A DNA stretch of 64,000 nucleotides from Leadbetterella sp040829825 (lineage in GTDB: Bacteria; Bacteroidota; Bacteroidia; Cytophagales; Spirosomataceae), in assembly GCF_040829825.1 (NCBI RefSeq), contig NZ_JBFOLH010000014.1; one strand, 5' to 3'. A program made the position numbers and the translations under genes. The stretch's first letter is position 1, and each line of letters starts with the position of its first letter. Below the pieces are notes generated by a model that worked only from the letters and a program-made list of their open reading frames with translations, ran no database searches and had not been told where the DNA came from. Positions 52,260 through 59,937 of this stretch are shown in pieces.

Positions 52260-52940
52260 CTATTGGATAATTACTTCCCCGTCGCGCATTTCAATGATCC
52301 GGTCGCTTTTACGGGCAAAGTCTTCGTCGTGGGTGACGGCAATGATGGTCTGCCCGAATTCCTGCGAAAGCTCCCGGAAGATGCCGAAAACAATATCGGT
52401 ATTTTTGCTGTCGAGATTGCCCGTGGGCTCATCGCCCATGATCAGCAGGGGGTCATTGATCAGCGAGCGCGCTATGGCCACCCGCTGCTGCTGTCCGCCG
52501 GAGAGCTTGCTGGCCGGCTTCAGGGCCTGATCCTGCAGGCCCAGGATCTCCAGCTTTTTCATGGCCCTTGCTTCGATCTCTTCTTCGCTGTACCGCCCCA
52601 GCCGGAGCGCCGGGATCATCACGTTTCTCAGGCAGGAAAATTCAGGCAGGAGGTAATGAAACTGGAACACAAACCCGATCTTCTCGTTTCTTACCCGGGC
52701 CAGGTGGTCAACCGGCTTGCCGGTCATCACTTCATTGTCGATCACAAGCGTGCCCCGGTAGTCGGTATCCATGGTAGACAGGATATACAGCAGGGTAGAT
52801 TTCCCGCTGCCCGACTTCCCTATCATGGTCAGGAACTCGCCCTGGCGCACGGCAAAAGATACCTGCTTCAACACCTGGAATTCCACGGGGTCGTAGAAAT
52901 ATTTGTCAATATTTTCGGTGCTGAGAATGACGTTTTTCAT
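52260..52940 (-). CDS. ABC transporter ATP-binding protein (LolD/MacB type)
   Basis: 226 residues. Walker A GKSGSGKST, Q-loop FVFQFHYLLPEFS, signature LSGGQQQRVAIARS, Walker B LLIMGDEPTGNLD and the switch His in AVTHDEDFA are all present. The LLPEFSCLRNV region is typical of the LolD/MacB/FtsE family. It provides energy for the permease encoded 28 bp upstream. It is the last gene of a minus-strand operon of four. Confidence 0.95.
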   Translation of the reverse strand: MKNVILSTENIDKYFYDPVEFQVLKQVSFAVRQGEFLTMIGKSGSGKSTLLYILSTMDTDYRGTLVIDNEVMTGKPVDHLARVRNEKIGFVFQFHYLLPEFSCLRNVMIPALRLGRYSEEEIEARAMKKLEILGLQDQALKPASKLSGGQQQRVAIARSLINDPLLIMGDEPTGNLDSKNTDIVFGIFRELSQEFGQTIIAVTHDEDFARKSDRIIEMRDGEVIIQ

Positions 52941-52968
52941 AGGCCGGTTTCGGGTAGTTAGTTCCGGG

Positions 52969-54192
52969 TTATTTCCTGAAAATGCTGACAGGGTCTACCT
53001 GTGCGGCTTTCCGGGCAGGAATATACCCGGCAAAAAAAGTAATCACCAGGCCGATGATGATGCCCTGCAGGTATTTCTGCCACTCGTAATGAATGGGAAA
53101 ATACCCGATATCACCGCCGATATACACTTTCTGCACCAGGGTAATGATCACCGTAGCCATCACAATGCCGCCCAGAACACCCATCACGCCGATGCTCAGC
53201 GCCTGCGTAACAAAAATACGCACTACATCGCGCCCCCGGAAACCCATGGCTTTCAGGATGGCGATATCGTTTATTTTCTGGCTTACCGTCATGTTCAGGA
53301 TGTTGTAGATGCCGAAGCCCGCCACTACCAGCAGGGTAGTGGAAATAAAGGTCATCACTATCTTCCGCATCCTGTTTCCCGCCATCAGCGTTTCGTTACT
53401 TTGTTCAAATCCTTCGGCTTTATAGCCCGTTACCTGCGACAGCTCTTCGGCCACTTCCCGGGCTTTCTCAAAGTCGAAAAGATTAATGTTTACATCCGTC
53501 ACATAGTCACCGTTCTCTTTCAGCATCTGCTGGGCGCTGCTCAGGTTCACATACGAGGTGGTCTTGTCTACTTTTGAATTGCTGGTTTTAAAAACGCCTA
53601 CCACCTTCAGGTTCTTGTTCACTGTTTTCGACGAGGTCAGGTTGATATTATCGCCTATCCTCAGGCTCATTTTTTCAGCTATCCCCGACCCGATCAGTAT
53701 ACCGTTCGGGTTACTTTTCAGGGCCTCCCAGCTGCCGTCTACCATCAGCGAGGCCAGGCTGAACATCCGGTCGGCTTCATCGGGTATAATGCCGATGGCC
53801 GTGCCCGATAGCTGCGATTTCCCGCTGTTATAAAAAACGCCGGTACTCACCTGCAGGGTGACCACCCGTACCAGGGGGTGCTTTATGACCTGCGCCTTCA
53901 CCGAATTGGGGTTCAGGATCCGGTTATTGTGAGGCACCACTTTAGGGTTGATGATCAGGTATCGGGCCGGGCCGCTGCTCACCAGGGGCTCACTGATGGT
54001 ATCGTCCTGGTAAAGGCGGATATGGGGCGTACTTTTAAAAACCGAGCTGTAGGAAATGCCGTCGAACCCCACAATAAGGCAGTTCATAAAAATGTAAATT
54101 GCCATGCCCAGCACCACTCCCGTAACCGCCACTGCCGTCATCTTTTTATTGGCAAAAACATAGGTTTTTGCAATGCTGCGGTTGATGTTCAT
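52969..54192 (-). CDS. ABC transporter permease (MacB/LolC/LolE/FtsX type)
   Basis: 407 residues. One N-terminal transmembrane helix (ANKKMTAVAVTGVVLGMAIYIFMNCLIV) leads to a large periplasmic domain (about 45-280), followed by three C-terminal helices (VVAGFGIYNILNMTV..., SIGVMGVLGGIVMATVIITLV, GIIIGLVITFFAGYIPARKAAQVDP), the FtsX/MacB pattern. It carries no fused ATPase. Its ATG overlaps the stop of the adaptor gene (ATGA). Confidence 0.94.
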   Translation of the reverse strand: MNINRSIAKTYVFANKKMTAVAVTGVVLGMAIYIFMNCLIVGFDGISYSSVFKSTPHIRLYQDDTISEPLVSSGPARYLIINPKVVPHNNRILNPNSVKAQVIKHPLVRVVTLQVSTGVFYNSGKSQLSGTAIGIIPDEADRMFSLASLMVDGSWEALKSNPNGILIGSGIAEKMSLRIGDNINLTSSKTVNKNLKVVGVFKTSNSKVDKTTSYVNLSSAQQMLKENGDYVTDVNINLFDFEKAREVAEELSQVTGYKAEGFEQSNETLMAGNRMRKIVMTFISTTLLVVAGFGIYNILNMTVSQKINDIAILKAMGFRGRDVVRIFVTQALSIGVMGVLGGIVMATVIITLVQKVYIGGDIGYFPIHYEWQKYLQGIIIGLVITFFAGYIPARKAAQVDPVSIFRK

Positions 54193-55268
54193 GGTTTAAC
54201 CGGGAGTAAGATGTCGTTCTGCGTGATCCCGCCCAGCACTTCCACATACTCTGTGGAGACAATGCCCGTCTGAAGCACCACTTTTTCGTCTTTTCCTTTC
54301 ACACGCACAGTATTTCCGTATCCTACCCGGTTTCTCGGAACCAGCAGCGCCTTTTTCTTTTCTCCTACCAGTATGTTCCCTTCCAGCTGGGTACCGTAAA
54401 GCGGCATGACCTGCGGGTCATCCAGCCGGGCTTTGCAAATAAACGACTGCGAGGCTTCGTCAAAAGCCAGCACGATCTCTGTTATGGTACCGTTATATAC
54501 TTTTTCTTTTTCGGTATTCAGGCGAATAAAAACCGCCTGCCCGGTTTTGACCTTGCCAATGCTGCTTTCATCCACATTCAGCACTATTTCCGTGCGCAAC
54601 GGGTTGGCCAGGGTAGCAATCACATCGCCCCGCCTGACAAAGTCGCCCCTGAACTTCTGCTTCCTGATCACCCGCCCCTTCTCCGGTGCCCGCAGCTGGT
54701 TGTAGGCATGCAGAATCCGTGAGTTGGCTTCCTGGTTACGGGCTACGGTAACGGCCTGCTCGTTCTGCAGCTTTACCGATGCCAGCTGTTCTTCCAGCGC
54801 TTTCAGCTGGGCCCGTGAATTCTCCTCTGCCAGCTGCATGCTTTCGTATTCCTGTTTCGATACGCTCTGCTTCCGGTACAGCCTCTCGTAGCGTTCACGC
54901 TGGAGCTTATCCTGCCGGTATTTCTCTTCGGCAAAAGTGATATTCTGCCTGATCTGCTGCTCAAGCGGGGCCGAGTTCATCTCTGCCAGCCGTACCTGCC
55001 GGCCGGCGGTTCTGAGGTTCTCGGTATTCGCCGGGTTTGCTACCGAGCCAAGCAGCTGGCCGGCCTGAACCTCGTCGCCGGTTTCCAGGTTCAGCTCTTC
55101 CAGGATACCGTCGGTCTGCGCCACCAGGTTCCAGGCATCTTTCCACTCCACCTGCCCCGAGGCAAAGACCAGTTCTTTTATGTCCTGAACCACCGGCCGG
55201 GTCTCAGGCTCTTTTGAGCAGGCCAGAATGCCTGCCAGGAGGATCGGAAGCACAGCTTTGATCTTCAT
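54189..55268 (-). CDS. HlyD/RND-type periplasmic adaptor lipoprotein
   Basis: 359 residues with lipobox I-L-A-C (Cys17). There is a barrel-sandwich (lipoyl) half NLVAQTDGILEELNLETGDEVQAGQLL, a long coiled-coil hairpin (about 90-190, rich in Glu/Gln/Arg), the second half-lipoyl AYNQLRAPEKGRVIRKQKFRGDFVRRGDVIATL, and a beta-barrel with membrane-proximal domain to the end (ILLPVKP). It bridges the inner-membrane transporter and the TolC channel. It starts one base after the TolC gene and overlaps the permease start. Confidence 0.94.
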   Translation of the reverse strand: MKIKAVLPILLAGILACSKEPETRPVVQDIKELVFASGQVEWKDAWNLVAQTDGILEELNLETGDEVQAGQLLGSVANPANTENLRTAGRQVRLAEMNSAPLEQQIRQNITFAEEKYRQDKLQRERYERLYRKQSVSKQEYESMQLAEENSRAQLKALEEQLASVKLQNEQAVTVARNQEANSRILHAYNQLRAPEKGRVIRKQKFRGDFVRRGDVIATLANPLRTEIVLNVDESSIGKVKTGQAVFIRLNTEKEKVYNGTITEIVLAFDEASQSFICKARLDDPQVMPLYGTQLEGNILVGEKKKALLVPRNRVGYGNTVRVKGKDEKVVLQTGIVSTEYVEVLGGITQNDILLPVKP

Positions 55269-55269
55269 A

Positions 55270-56562
55270 TCAATAACGATTATTGATCCTTAAAATTTCG
55301 TAATTGTATTTAACGTTGACGGCACCGGCAGCTTCGTTCAGCCGGCTGGTCAGCCAGTCGTTCTGGGAAATAAGCAGCTTATCCAGCGGCAATATGTTCT
55401 CTTCAAACTGGGCAAAATTCTTTTCGAAGGTATCTTTCTTCAGCGTCTCGATCTTCTGCAGCGATTCCAGCTGGAGCTGTGCCTTCCTGAGCTCGGTTTC
55501 CAGCCGGAGGTTATCATACACCTGCTGTTCTTCGGCCAGCTCCCGGTTATTTTCGGCTATTTTCCATTGAACCTCCCGGTTTTTCAGGTTGCTGACCTTC
55601 TGAACGTTGGTAGGCAGGTCCCACGAAAGCTTCAGCCCCACATAGGCAAAATAAATGGCGCTGCTGCCCGAACCGTAGAAGAAGCGGTTATCGAGGCTTT
55701 GCCAGTTGAAGGAAGATACGGCCGACAGCACCGGCCACTGATCGAGCCGGGCAGACCGTACATCCTGCCCGGCCATCCGGGTGCGGGTACGGGCCAGGTC
55801 GGCTTCCAGGCTGCCTTCTGCCCGTAACTCAGGAGCAGGCCCGGTATCTGTTTCCTCGCGGATCCGGAGATCGCCTTCGGGCCGGGCCAGCAGCTTCAGC
55901 AATTCTACCTGCAAACGCCGGTTTTCTTCCAGCTGCACCAGGCTGTTTTCAAGGGTCACCACGTTAACCTCGGCCTCGTTGACTTCCTGGCTGCGGGCTA
56001 TGCCTTCTTCAAAACGATTGCCGGTAATCGTCCGTATTTTCCGGGCCACCTCCAGGTTTTCTTCCAGGATGTGCTTTTGCCGGTCAAACGAAATAACGTT
56101 ATGAAACGCCGCATTGATCTGCAGGTGGATGTCGCGCTGCGCCTGCTTCTCGCTGAGTTCCGCCAGCTCTTCATTCACCACAGCGGCCCGGCGCTGGGCC
56201 CGGTTGCTGAAATTAAGGATATCAAACTGGGGCGACAGGTTAAAAGTAGCCACATATTTCTGCCCCATGATCAGTTCTTTGTAGCTGCCTTCCGGCTGTC
56301 CGAAAATCACGCCGGGCACATAGGTTTTCTGCAGGGCAATGTTATCCAATGCCTGGTAAGACACCGGCACACGGGGCGAAAAAGCATTCACCCCGGCAAT
56401 CTTGCGGGTGATGCCGGCCAGGTCACGTTGCAGTGCGGCATTCCGGACAGCCGGGTTAGAGGCCAGCGCCATCTGAAAAAGAGCATCTGCCGAAGAGATT
56501 TCCACCTCCTGGGCCGACAGGTTTCCGAAAATCAGCAGCAGGGCAATGATTTTTCCTTTCAT
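55270..56562 (-). CDS. TolC family outer-membrane efflux protein
   Basis: About 430 residues from MKGKIIALLLIFGNLSAQ (signal peptide). Two OEP repeats of long amphipathic helices and short strands: SADALFQMALASNPAVRNAALQRD, ATFNLSPQFDILNFSNRAQRR, the second at VGLKLSWDLPTNVQKVSNLKNREVQWK. It is the exit channel of a tripartite pump with the three genes downstream. The frame is open upstream (to 56634), but the signal peptide fixes the start. Confidence 0.93.
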   Translation of the reverse strand: MKGKIIALLLIFGNLSAQEVEISSADALFQMALASNPAVRNAALQRDLAGITRKIAGVNAFSPRVPVSYQALDNIALQKTYVPGVIFGQPEGSYKELIMGQKYVATFNLSPQFDILNFSNRAQRRAAVVNEELAELSEKQAQRDIHLQINAAFHNVISFDRQKHILEENLEVARKIRTITGNRFEEGIARSQEVNEAEVNVVTLENSLVQLEENRRLQVELLKLLARPEGDLRIREETDTGPAPELRAEGSLEADLARTRTRMAGQDVRSARLDQWPVLSAVSSFNWQSLDNRFFYGSGSSAIYFAYVGLKLSWDLPTNVQKVSNLKNREVQWKIAENNRELAEEQQVYDNLRLETELRKAQLQLESLQKIETLKKDTFEKNFAQFEENILPLDKLLISQNDWLTSRLNEAAGAVNVKYNYEILRINNRY

Positions 56563-56648
56563 GCCCGTAAAAAGTGCCGGATTTCTGCCGCATTGCAGGC
56601 GGCACACCGGATTAAGGTACATTCTTCTCAGCAAAATCCACCGAAACT

Positions 56649-57731
56649 TTAAACTTTTAACTTTTCCTTTATCTTAAATCTTTCTCTCAGCTCTTCCAGG
56701 CTCTCCACCACCTTCCCGTTCAGCGGGATACCGTTAGCCAGGCGTTCGGCCCTGGAAGTACGCTCCTGGTCACCGGGAATCTGCACATGCTGTCCGTCTA
56801 CGGCTTTGGCCGAGCGGAAACGCGTGATCCATTGATCCATATGGGCTTTAAATTCTTCTTTCGGCCGGAAACCGTCGATGCGCATGGCCCCCAGGAAATG
56901 CCCCGTGCCTTTGCCTACCTGTTCTGCCGCTACCCCGTGAAAGCCGGCTGTGGCAAAGGGTGGCACCCAAGGGCCGAAATTAGCCCCGGAGAGCACGCCT
57001 GAAAAAATATCGACCACTGCTCCCAGCCCGTAACCTTTATGGCTGCCGTGCTCGCGGTCGCCGCCCAGCGGCAGGAGTCCGCCGCCCTCTTTCACGGCAT
57101 TGGCGTTATCGGTGGCGTTACCGGCTTCGTCCTGTACCCATCCGAGAGGTGCTTTTTCTCCTTTTCGCTGTAAAATTTCCATCTTCCCGTACGCTACCGC
57201 CGTGGTAGCAAAGTCGGCCAGGAAAGCCGGTTGCCCGCCAGCCGGCACCGCCACGGCAATGGGATTGGTGCCCAGCAGCTTTTCCCTGGAAAAGGTAGGC
57301 ACCACCAGCGGGGCGGCGTTGGTCATGGCCCAGCCGATCATGTCCTGTTCCAGCGCCAGCGAAGCATGGTAGCCGGCTATGCCGAAATGGTTGGAGTTTT
57401 GTACGGAAACCCAGCCGGAGCCCGACTTCCGGGCCTTTTTCATGGCCAGCTTCATGGCAAAGGGAGCTACCACCAGCCCCAGGCCCCTGTCGCCGTCTAC
57501 CGTGGCCGTAGAAGGGGTTTCATGAATGACCCGGATATCGGGCACCGGGTTCAGCCGCCCGTGATCGTACAGGCGTACATACCCCGCCAGGCGGGCTACG
57601 CCGTGCGAGTCTACGCCGTTAAGGTCAGCGCTGACCAGGATATCTGCGGCCTGCCGGGCATCTTTGGCCGGGCAGCCGATGGCTTTGAATACTTGTTCGG
57701 TAAATTTTCTGATTTTATCTGCTGTATACAT
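56649..57731 (-). CDS. Ldh2 family NAD(P)-dependent oxidoreductase (malate/L-lactate dehydrogenase type)
   Basis: About 360 residues from MYTADKIRKFTEQVFKAIGCP. The Ldh2/YlbC-ureidoglycolate dehydrogenase fold is visible in SADLNGVDSHGVARLAGYV (substrate His), VQNSNHFGIAGYHASLAL (catalytic His), LGTNPIAVAVPAGG (cofactor) and HKGYGLGAVVDIFSGVLSGA. The substrate could be malate, lactate, ureidoglycolate, sulfolactate or a delta1-piperideine-2-carboxylate; it cannot be decided. The C-terminal KEKLKV and the stop are encoded in an A-rich repeat-like stretch (AAAAGTTAAAAGTTTAAAG). Confidence 0.9.
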   Translation of the reverse strand: MYTADKIRKFTEQVFKAIGCPAKDARQAADILVSADLNGVDSHGVARLAGYVRLYDHGRLNPVPDIRVIHETPSTATVDGDRGLGLVVAPFAMKLAMKKARKSGSGWVSVQNSNHFGIAGYHASLALEQDMIGWAMTNAAPLVVPTFSREKLLGTNPIAVAVPAGGQPAFLADFATTAVAYGKMEILQRKGEKAPLGWVQDEAGNATDNANAVKEGGGLLPLGGDREHGSHKGYGLGAVVDIFSGVLSGANFGPWVPPFATAGFHGVAAEQVGKGTGHFLGAMRIDGFRPKEEFKAHMDQWITRFRSAKAVDGQHVQIPGDQERTSRAERLANGIPLNGKVVESLEELRERFKIKEKLKV

Positions 57732-57862
57732 GTTTTTGGGTTTGTGCACGTTGGCCTTTCCCGGAGAAGGCCGTTCCTTACAGGTAAAGATGAGCATATT
57801 TTTTTATTTCCTGTATCAGCCGGGTTGAACTTTTCTTATATTTAACCCGAAAACCCGGTACA

Positions 57863-58606
57863 ATGTCAAAACCCAACCCCGCTGAAAATCCTGGTAATGC
57901 TATGAAACCTCTGACCATCGGCGTAACCGACTGCAGTAAGTTCGAACTTTACAATCAATGGATCCTGGACTTCCACCCTTCGGTAAGCACCCTGCGGCTG
58001 AGTGTGGAAGACAACAGCTTTGCGCAGATCGGCCGCTGCCACGGAATTGTACTTACCGGTGGTGAAGACGTGCATCCCCGCTATTACAGCAAGCCCGAAT
58101 GGCTGCAATATTGCTATGACGACGACGTCAACGAAGAAAGAGACGAGCTGGAATGGAAAATACTGTCGTACAGCCAGGTGCACAGCCTGCCCGTGCTGGG
58201 CATATGCCGCGGGCTGCAGATCACGAATGTATTCTTCGGCGGCACGCTGATCCCGGATATCCCTACCTGGGGAAAATTTAACCACGGTAAGCTGCCTGAC
58301 GATACCGACCGGTACCATGCCGTAAAAGTAGATCCGGAGTCGGCGCTCTTCCGTATTGTGCAGGAAAAAGAAGGCATGATCAACAGCAACCACCACCAAA
58401 GCGTAGGCAAGGTAGGCCACGGGCTGGTGGTTTCGGCCCTCTCGGAAGACGGTGTGGTCGAAGCGCTGGAAAGACGGGAGCCGGGCTCCTCCTACCTTTC
58501 GCTGGTACAGTGGCACCCTGAGCGGATGCACGACCAGGAAAGCCCCTTTGTTAAAAACATACGCCGGTCGTTTTTTGAGGCCTGCTTATCCGGGGCAGAA
58601 TTATAG
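57863..58606 (+). CDS. class I glutamine amidotransferase-like hydrolase (gamma-glutamyl-GABA hydrolase family)
   Basis: 247 residues; an internal ATG at 57902 is an alternative start. It is a PuuD/peptidase C26-type fold: IVLTGGEDVHPRYYSKP, nucleophile Cys115 in VLGICRGLQITNVFFGG, and the His/Glu pair in SLVQWHPERMHD. It hydrolyses gamma-glutamyl bonds. Substrate unknown; PuuD itself handles gamma-glutamyl-GABA, but the puu pathway is not here. Its 3' end overlaps that of the PLP enzyme gene by six bases, tail to tail, with no room for a terminator. Confidence 0.92.
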   Translation: MSKPNPAENPGNAMKPLTIGVTDCSKFELYNQWILDFHPSVSTLRLSVEDNSFAQIGRCHGIVLTGGEDVHPRYYSKPEWLQYCYDDDVNEERDELEWKILSYSQVHSLPVLGICRGLQITNVFFGGTLIPDIPTWGKFNHGKLPDDTDRYHAVKVDPESALFRIVQEKEGMINSNHHQSVGKVGHGLVVSALSEDGVVEALERREPGSSYLSLVQWHPERMHDQESPFVKNIRRSFFEACLSGAEL

Positions 58607-59635
58607 CGGGTAACACGCTTTAAGGTCCTGTATGAAACGGTCTACCGCCTCTTCGGGTGTGGCCCACGACACCACCAGGCGAAGGGCCTTGCTGTTTTCA
58701 TCGATCACCTGCCATTCAAAAAACTCGTACTGCTCTGCCAGCTTCTGTATGACCGTATCGGGCAGTACAGGGAAGACCTGGTTGGTTTGCGGCGGGGTGA
58801 GGAAAGCCAGGCCCAGCTGCCGGAAAGCCTCTGCCAGCTTTGCTCCCAGGCGGTTGGCACGGGCGGCCAGGTCAAAAATCAGGTGATCGGTAAACAATAC
58901 ATCAAACTGTATGCCCAGGCTCCGGCCCTTGGCCAGCATAGCACCGCGCTGCTTGACATGGTATCTGAAATCGGTTTGCAACGCAGGATTGGAAATCACG
59001 ATAGCCTCTCCGAACAGGGCGCCGCACTTGGTACCGCCAATGTAAAATGCATCGCACAGGCGGCTCAGGTCTTCGAGGGTCAGGTCATTTTCTCCGGCCG
59101 TCAGGGCCATAGCCAGCCGGGCACCGTCAATAAAAAGCAGCAGCTCATTTTCCCGGCAAAAGGTATAGAGGGCTTCCAGCTCCCGGCGGGTATACAGGGT
59201 GCCGTATTCGGTAGAGTTGGAAATATATACCAGGCGCGGTTTTACGGTATGGTATTTCGGGAATTTCAGGAGGTGTTTTGCCATCAGCTCCGGGGTGAGC
59301 TTCCCGTCAGGGGCCGGTGAATATTCTATCTTATGCCCCGTGGCTTCAATAGCCCCGGCCTCATGCGTATTGATATGCCCGCTTTCTGCCGCAATCACCG
59401 ACTCATAGGGCTTCAGGAAAGCCGCCATCACCAGTAGGTTGGCCTGGGTTCCGCCCGATACAAAATGAACGTCAAGCGCTTCGTTACGGCATGCCAGCCG
59501 TATCTTCTCTACCGCGCTTTCGGAATACTCGTCGTTTCCGTACCCGCTTTGCTGCGCATAGTTGGTTTGGGTCAGCTTCTCCAGGATAGCCGGGTGGCAT
59601 CCTTCGCTGTAATCGTTCAGAAATTTGTATTTCAT
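58601..59635 (-). CDS. threonine aldolase/beta-eliminating lyase family PLP enzyme
   Basis: 344 residues. Fold type I aminotransferase-like PLP enzyme of the low-specificity L-threonine aldolase family: start KFLNDYSEGCHPAIL, VSGGTQANLLV (PLP phosphate site), SGHINTHEAGAIEATGHKI, FIDGARLAMAL (Asp170) and the Schiff-base lysine in YIGGTKCGALFGEA (Lys203). It probably splits threonine or allo-threonine to glycine and acetaldehyde. Its promoter region includes the tRNA terminator area upstream. Confidence 0.92.
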   Translation of the reverse strand: MKYKFLNDYSEGCHPAILEKLTQTNYAQQSGYGNDEYSESAVEKIRLACRNEALDVHFVSGGTQANLLVMAAFLKPYESVIAAESGHINTHEAGAIEATGHKIEYSPAPDGKLTPELMAKHLLKFPKYHTVKPRLVYISNSTEYGTLYTRRELEALYTFCRENELLLFIDGARLAMALTAGENDLTLEDLSRLCDAFYIGGTKCGALFGEAIVISNPALQTDFRYHVKQRGAMLAKGRSLGIQFDVLFTDHLIFDLAARANRLGAKLAEAFRQLGLAFLTPPQTNQVFPVLPDTVIQKLAEQYEFFEWQVIDENSKALRLVVSWATPEEAVDRFIQDLKACYPL

Positions 59636-59702
59636 TGTATTTACGTGTTCGGGGTGGCGGGTTCGCTGCGGGAGGAACCTGGGGTTTCTTCCCGCAGTAA
59701 AA

Positions 59703-59727
59703 CAAAAAAACTCTCATTTCTGAGAGT
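59703..59727 (-). terminator. tRNA-Thr terminator
   Basis: On the minus strand ACTCTCA-GAAA-TGAGAGT is followed by seven T residues, directly downstream of the tRNA. Confidence 0.85.
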
Positions 59728-59733
59728 TTTCTG

Positions 59734-59806
59734 AGCCCCCTATCGGGATCGAACCAATGACCTACTGATTACAAATCAGTTGCTCTACCAGCTGAGCTAA
59801 GGAGGC
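59734..59806 (-). tRNA. tRNA-Thr (anticodon UGU)
   Basis: 73-nt cloverleaf. Acceptor arms GCCTCCT/AGGGGGC with one G-U pair, D arm AGCTCAGCTGGTAGAGC, anticodon stem-loop CTGATTTGTAATCAG with anticodon TGT, T arm with GGTTCGATCCC. CCA is not encoded. It has its own promoter and terminator. Confidence 0.95.
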
Positions 59807-59825
59807 GTTCCTTATTTTGGTGGTG

Positions 59826-59856
59826 CAAAATTAATCACCCGGATAATATGACGCAA
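59826..59856 (-). promoter_or_regulatory. tRNA-Thr promoter TTG-N20-TAATTTTG
   Basis: TTG (59856-59854), 20 bp and an exact TAnnTTTG box (59833-59826) precede the tRNA by 19 bp. Confidence 0.65.
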
Positions 59857-59937
59857 GTGTTTTCAGAAACTTTTTTACACACATCCGGAGTTCTTCCGGG
59901 CCCGGCGACTTCCGGCAGGAAGCACAGCCCGAACAGC

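Noticed and set aside
57731..57797. N-terminal extension of the Ldh2 protein
   Set aside because: The extra 22 residues are basic/Pro-rich and unlike the family start; MYTADKIRKF fits the family.
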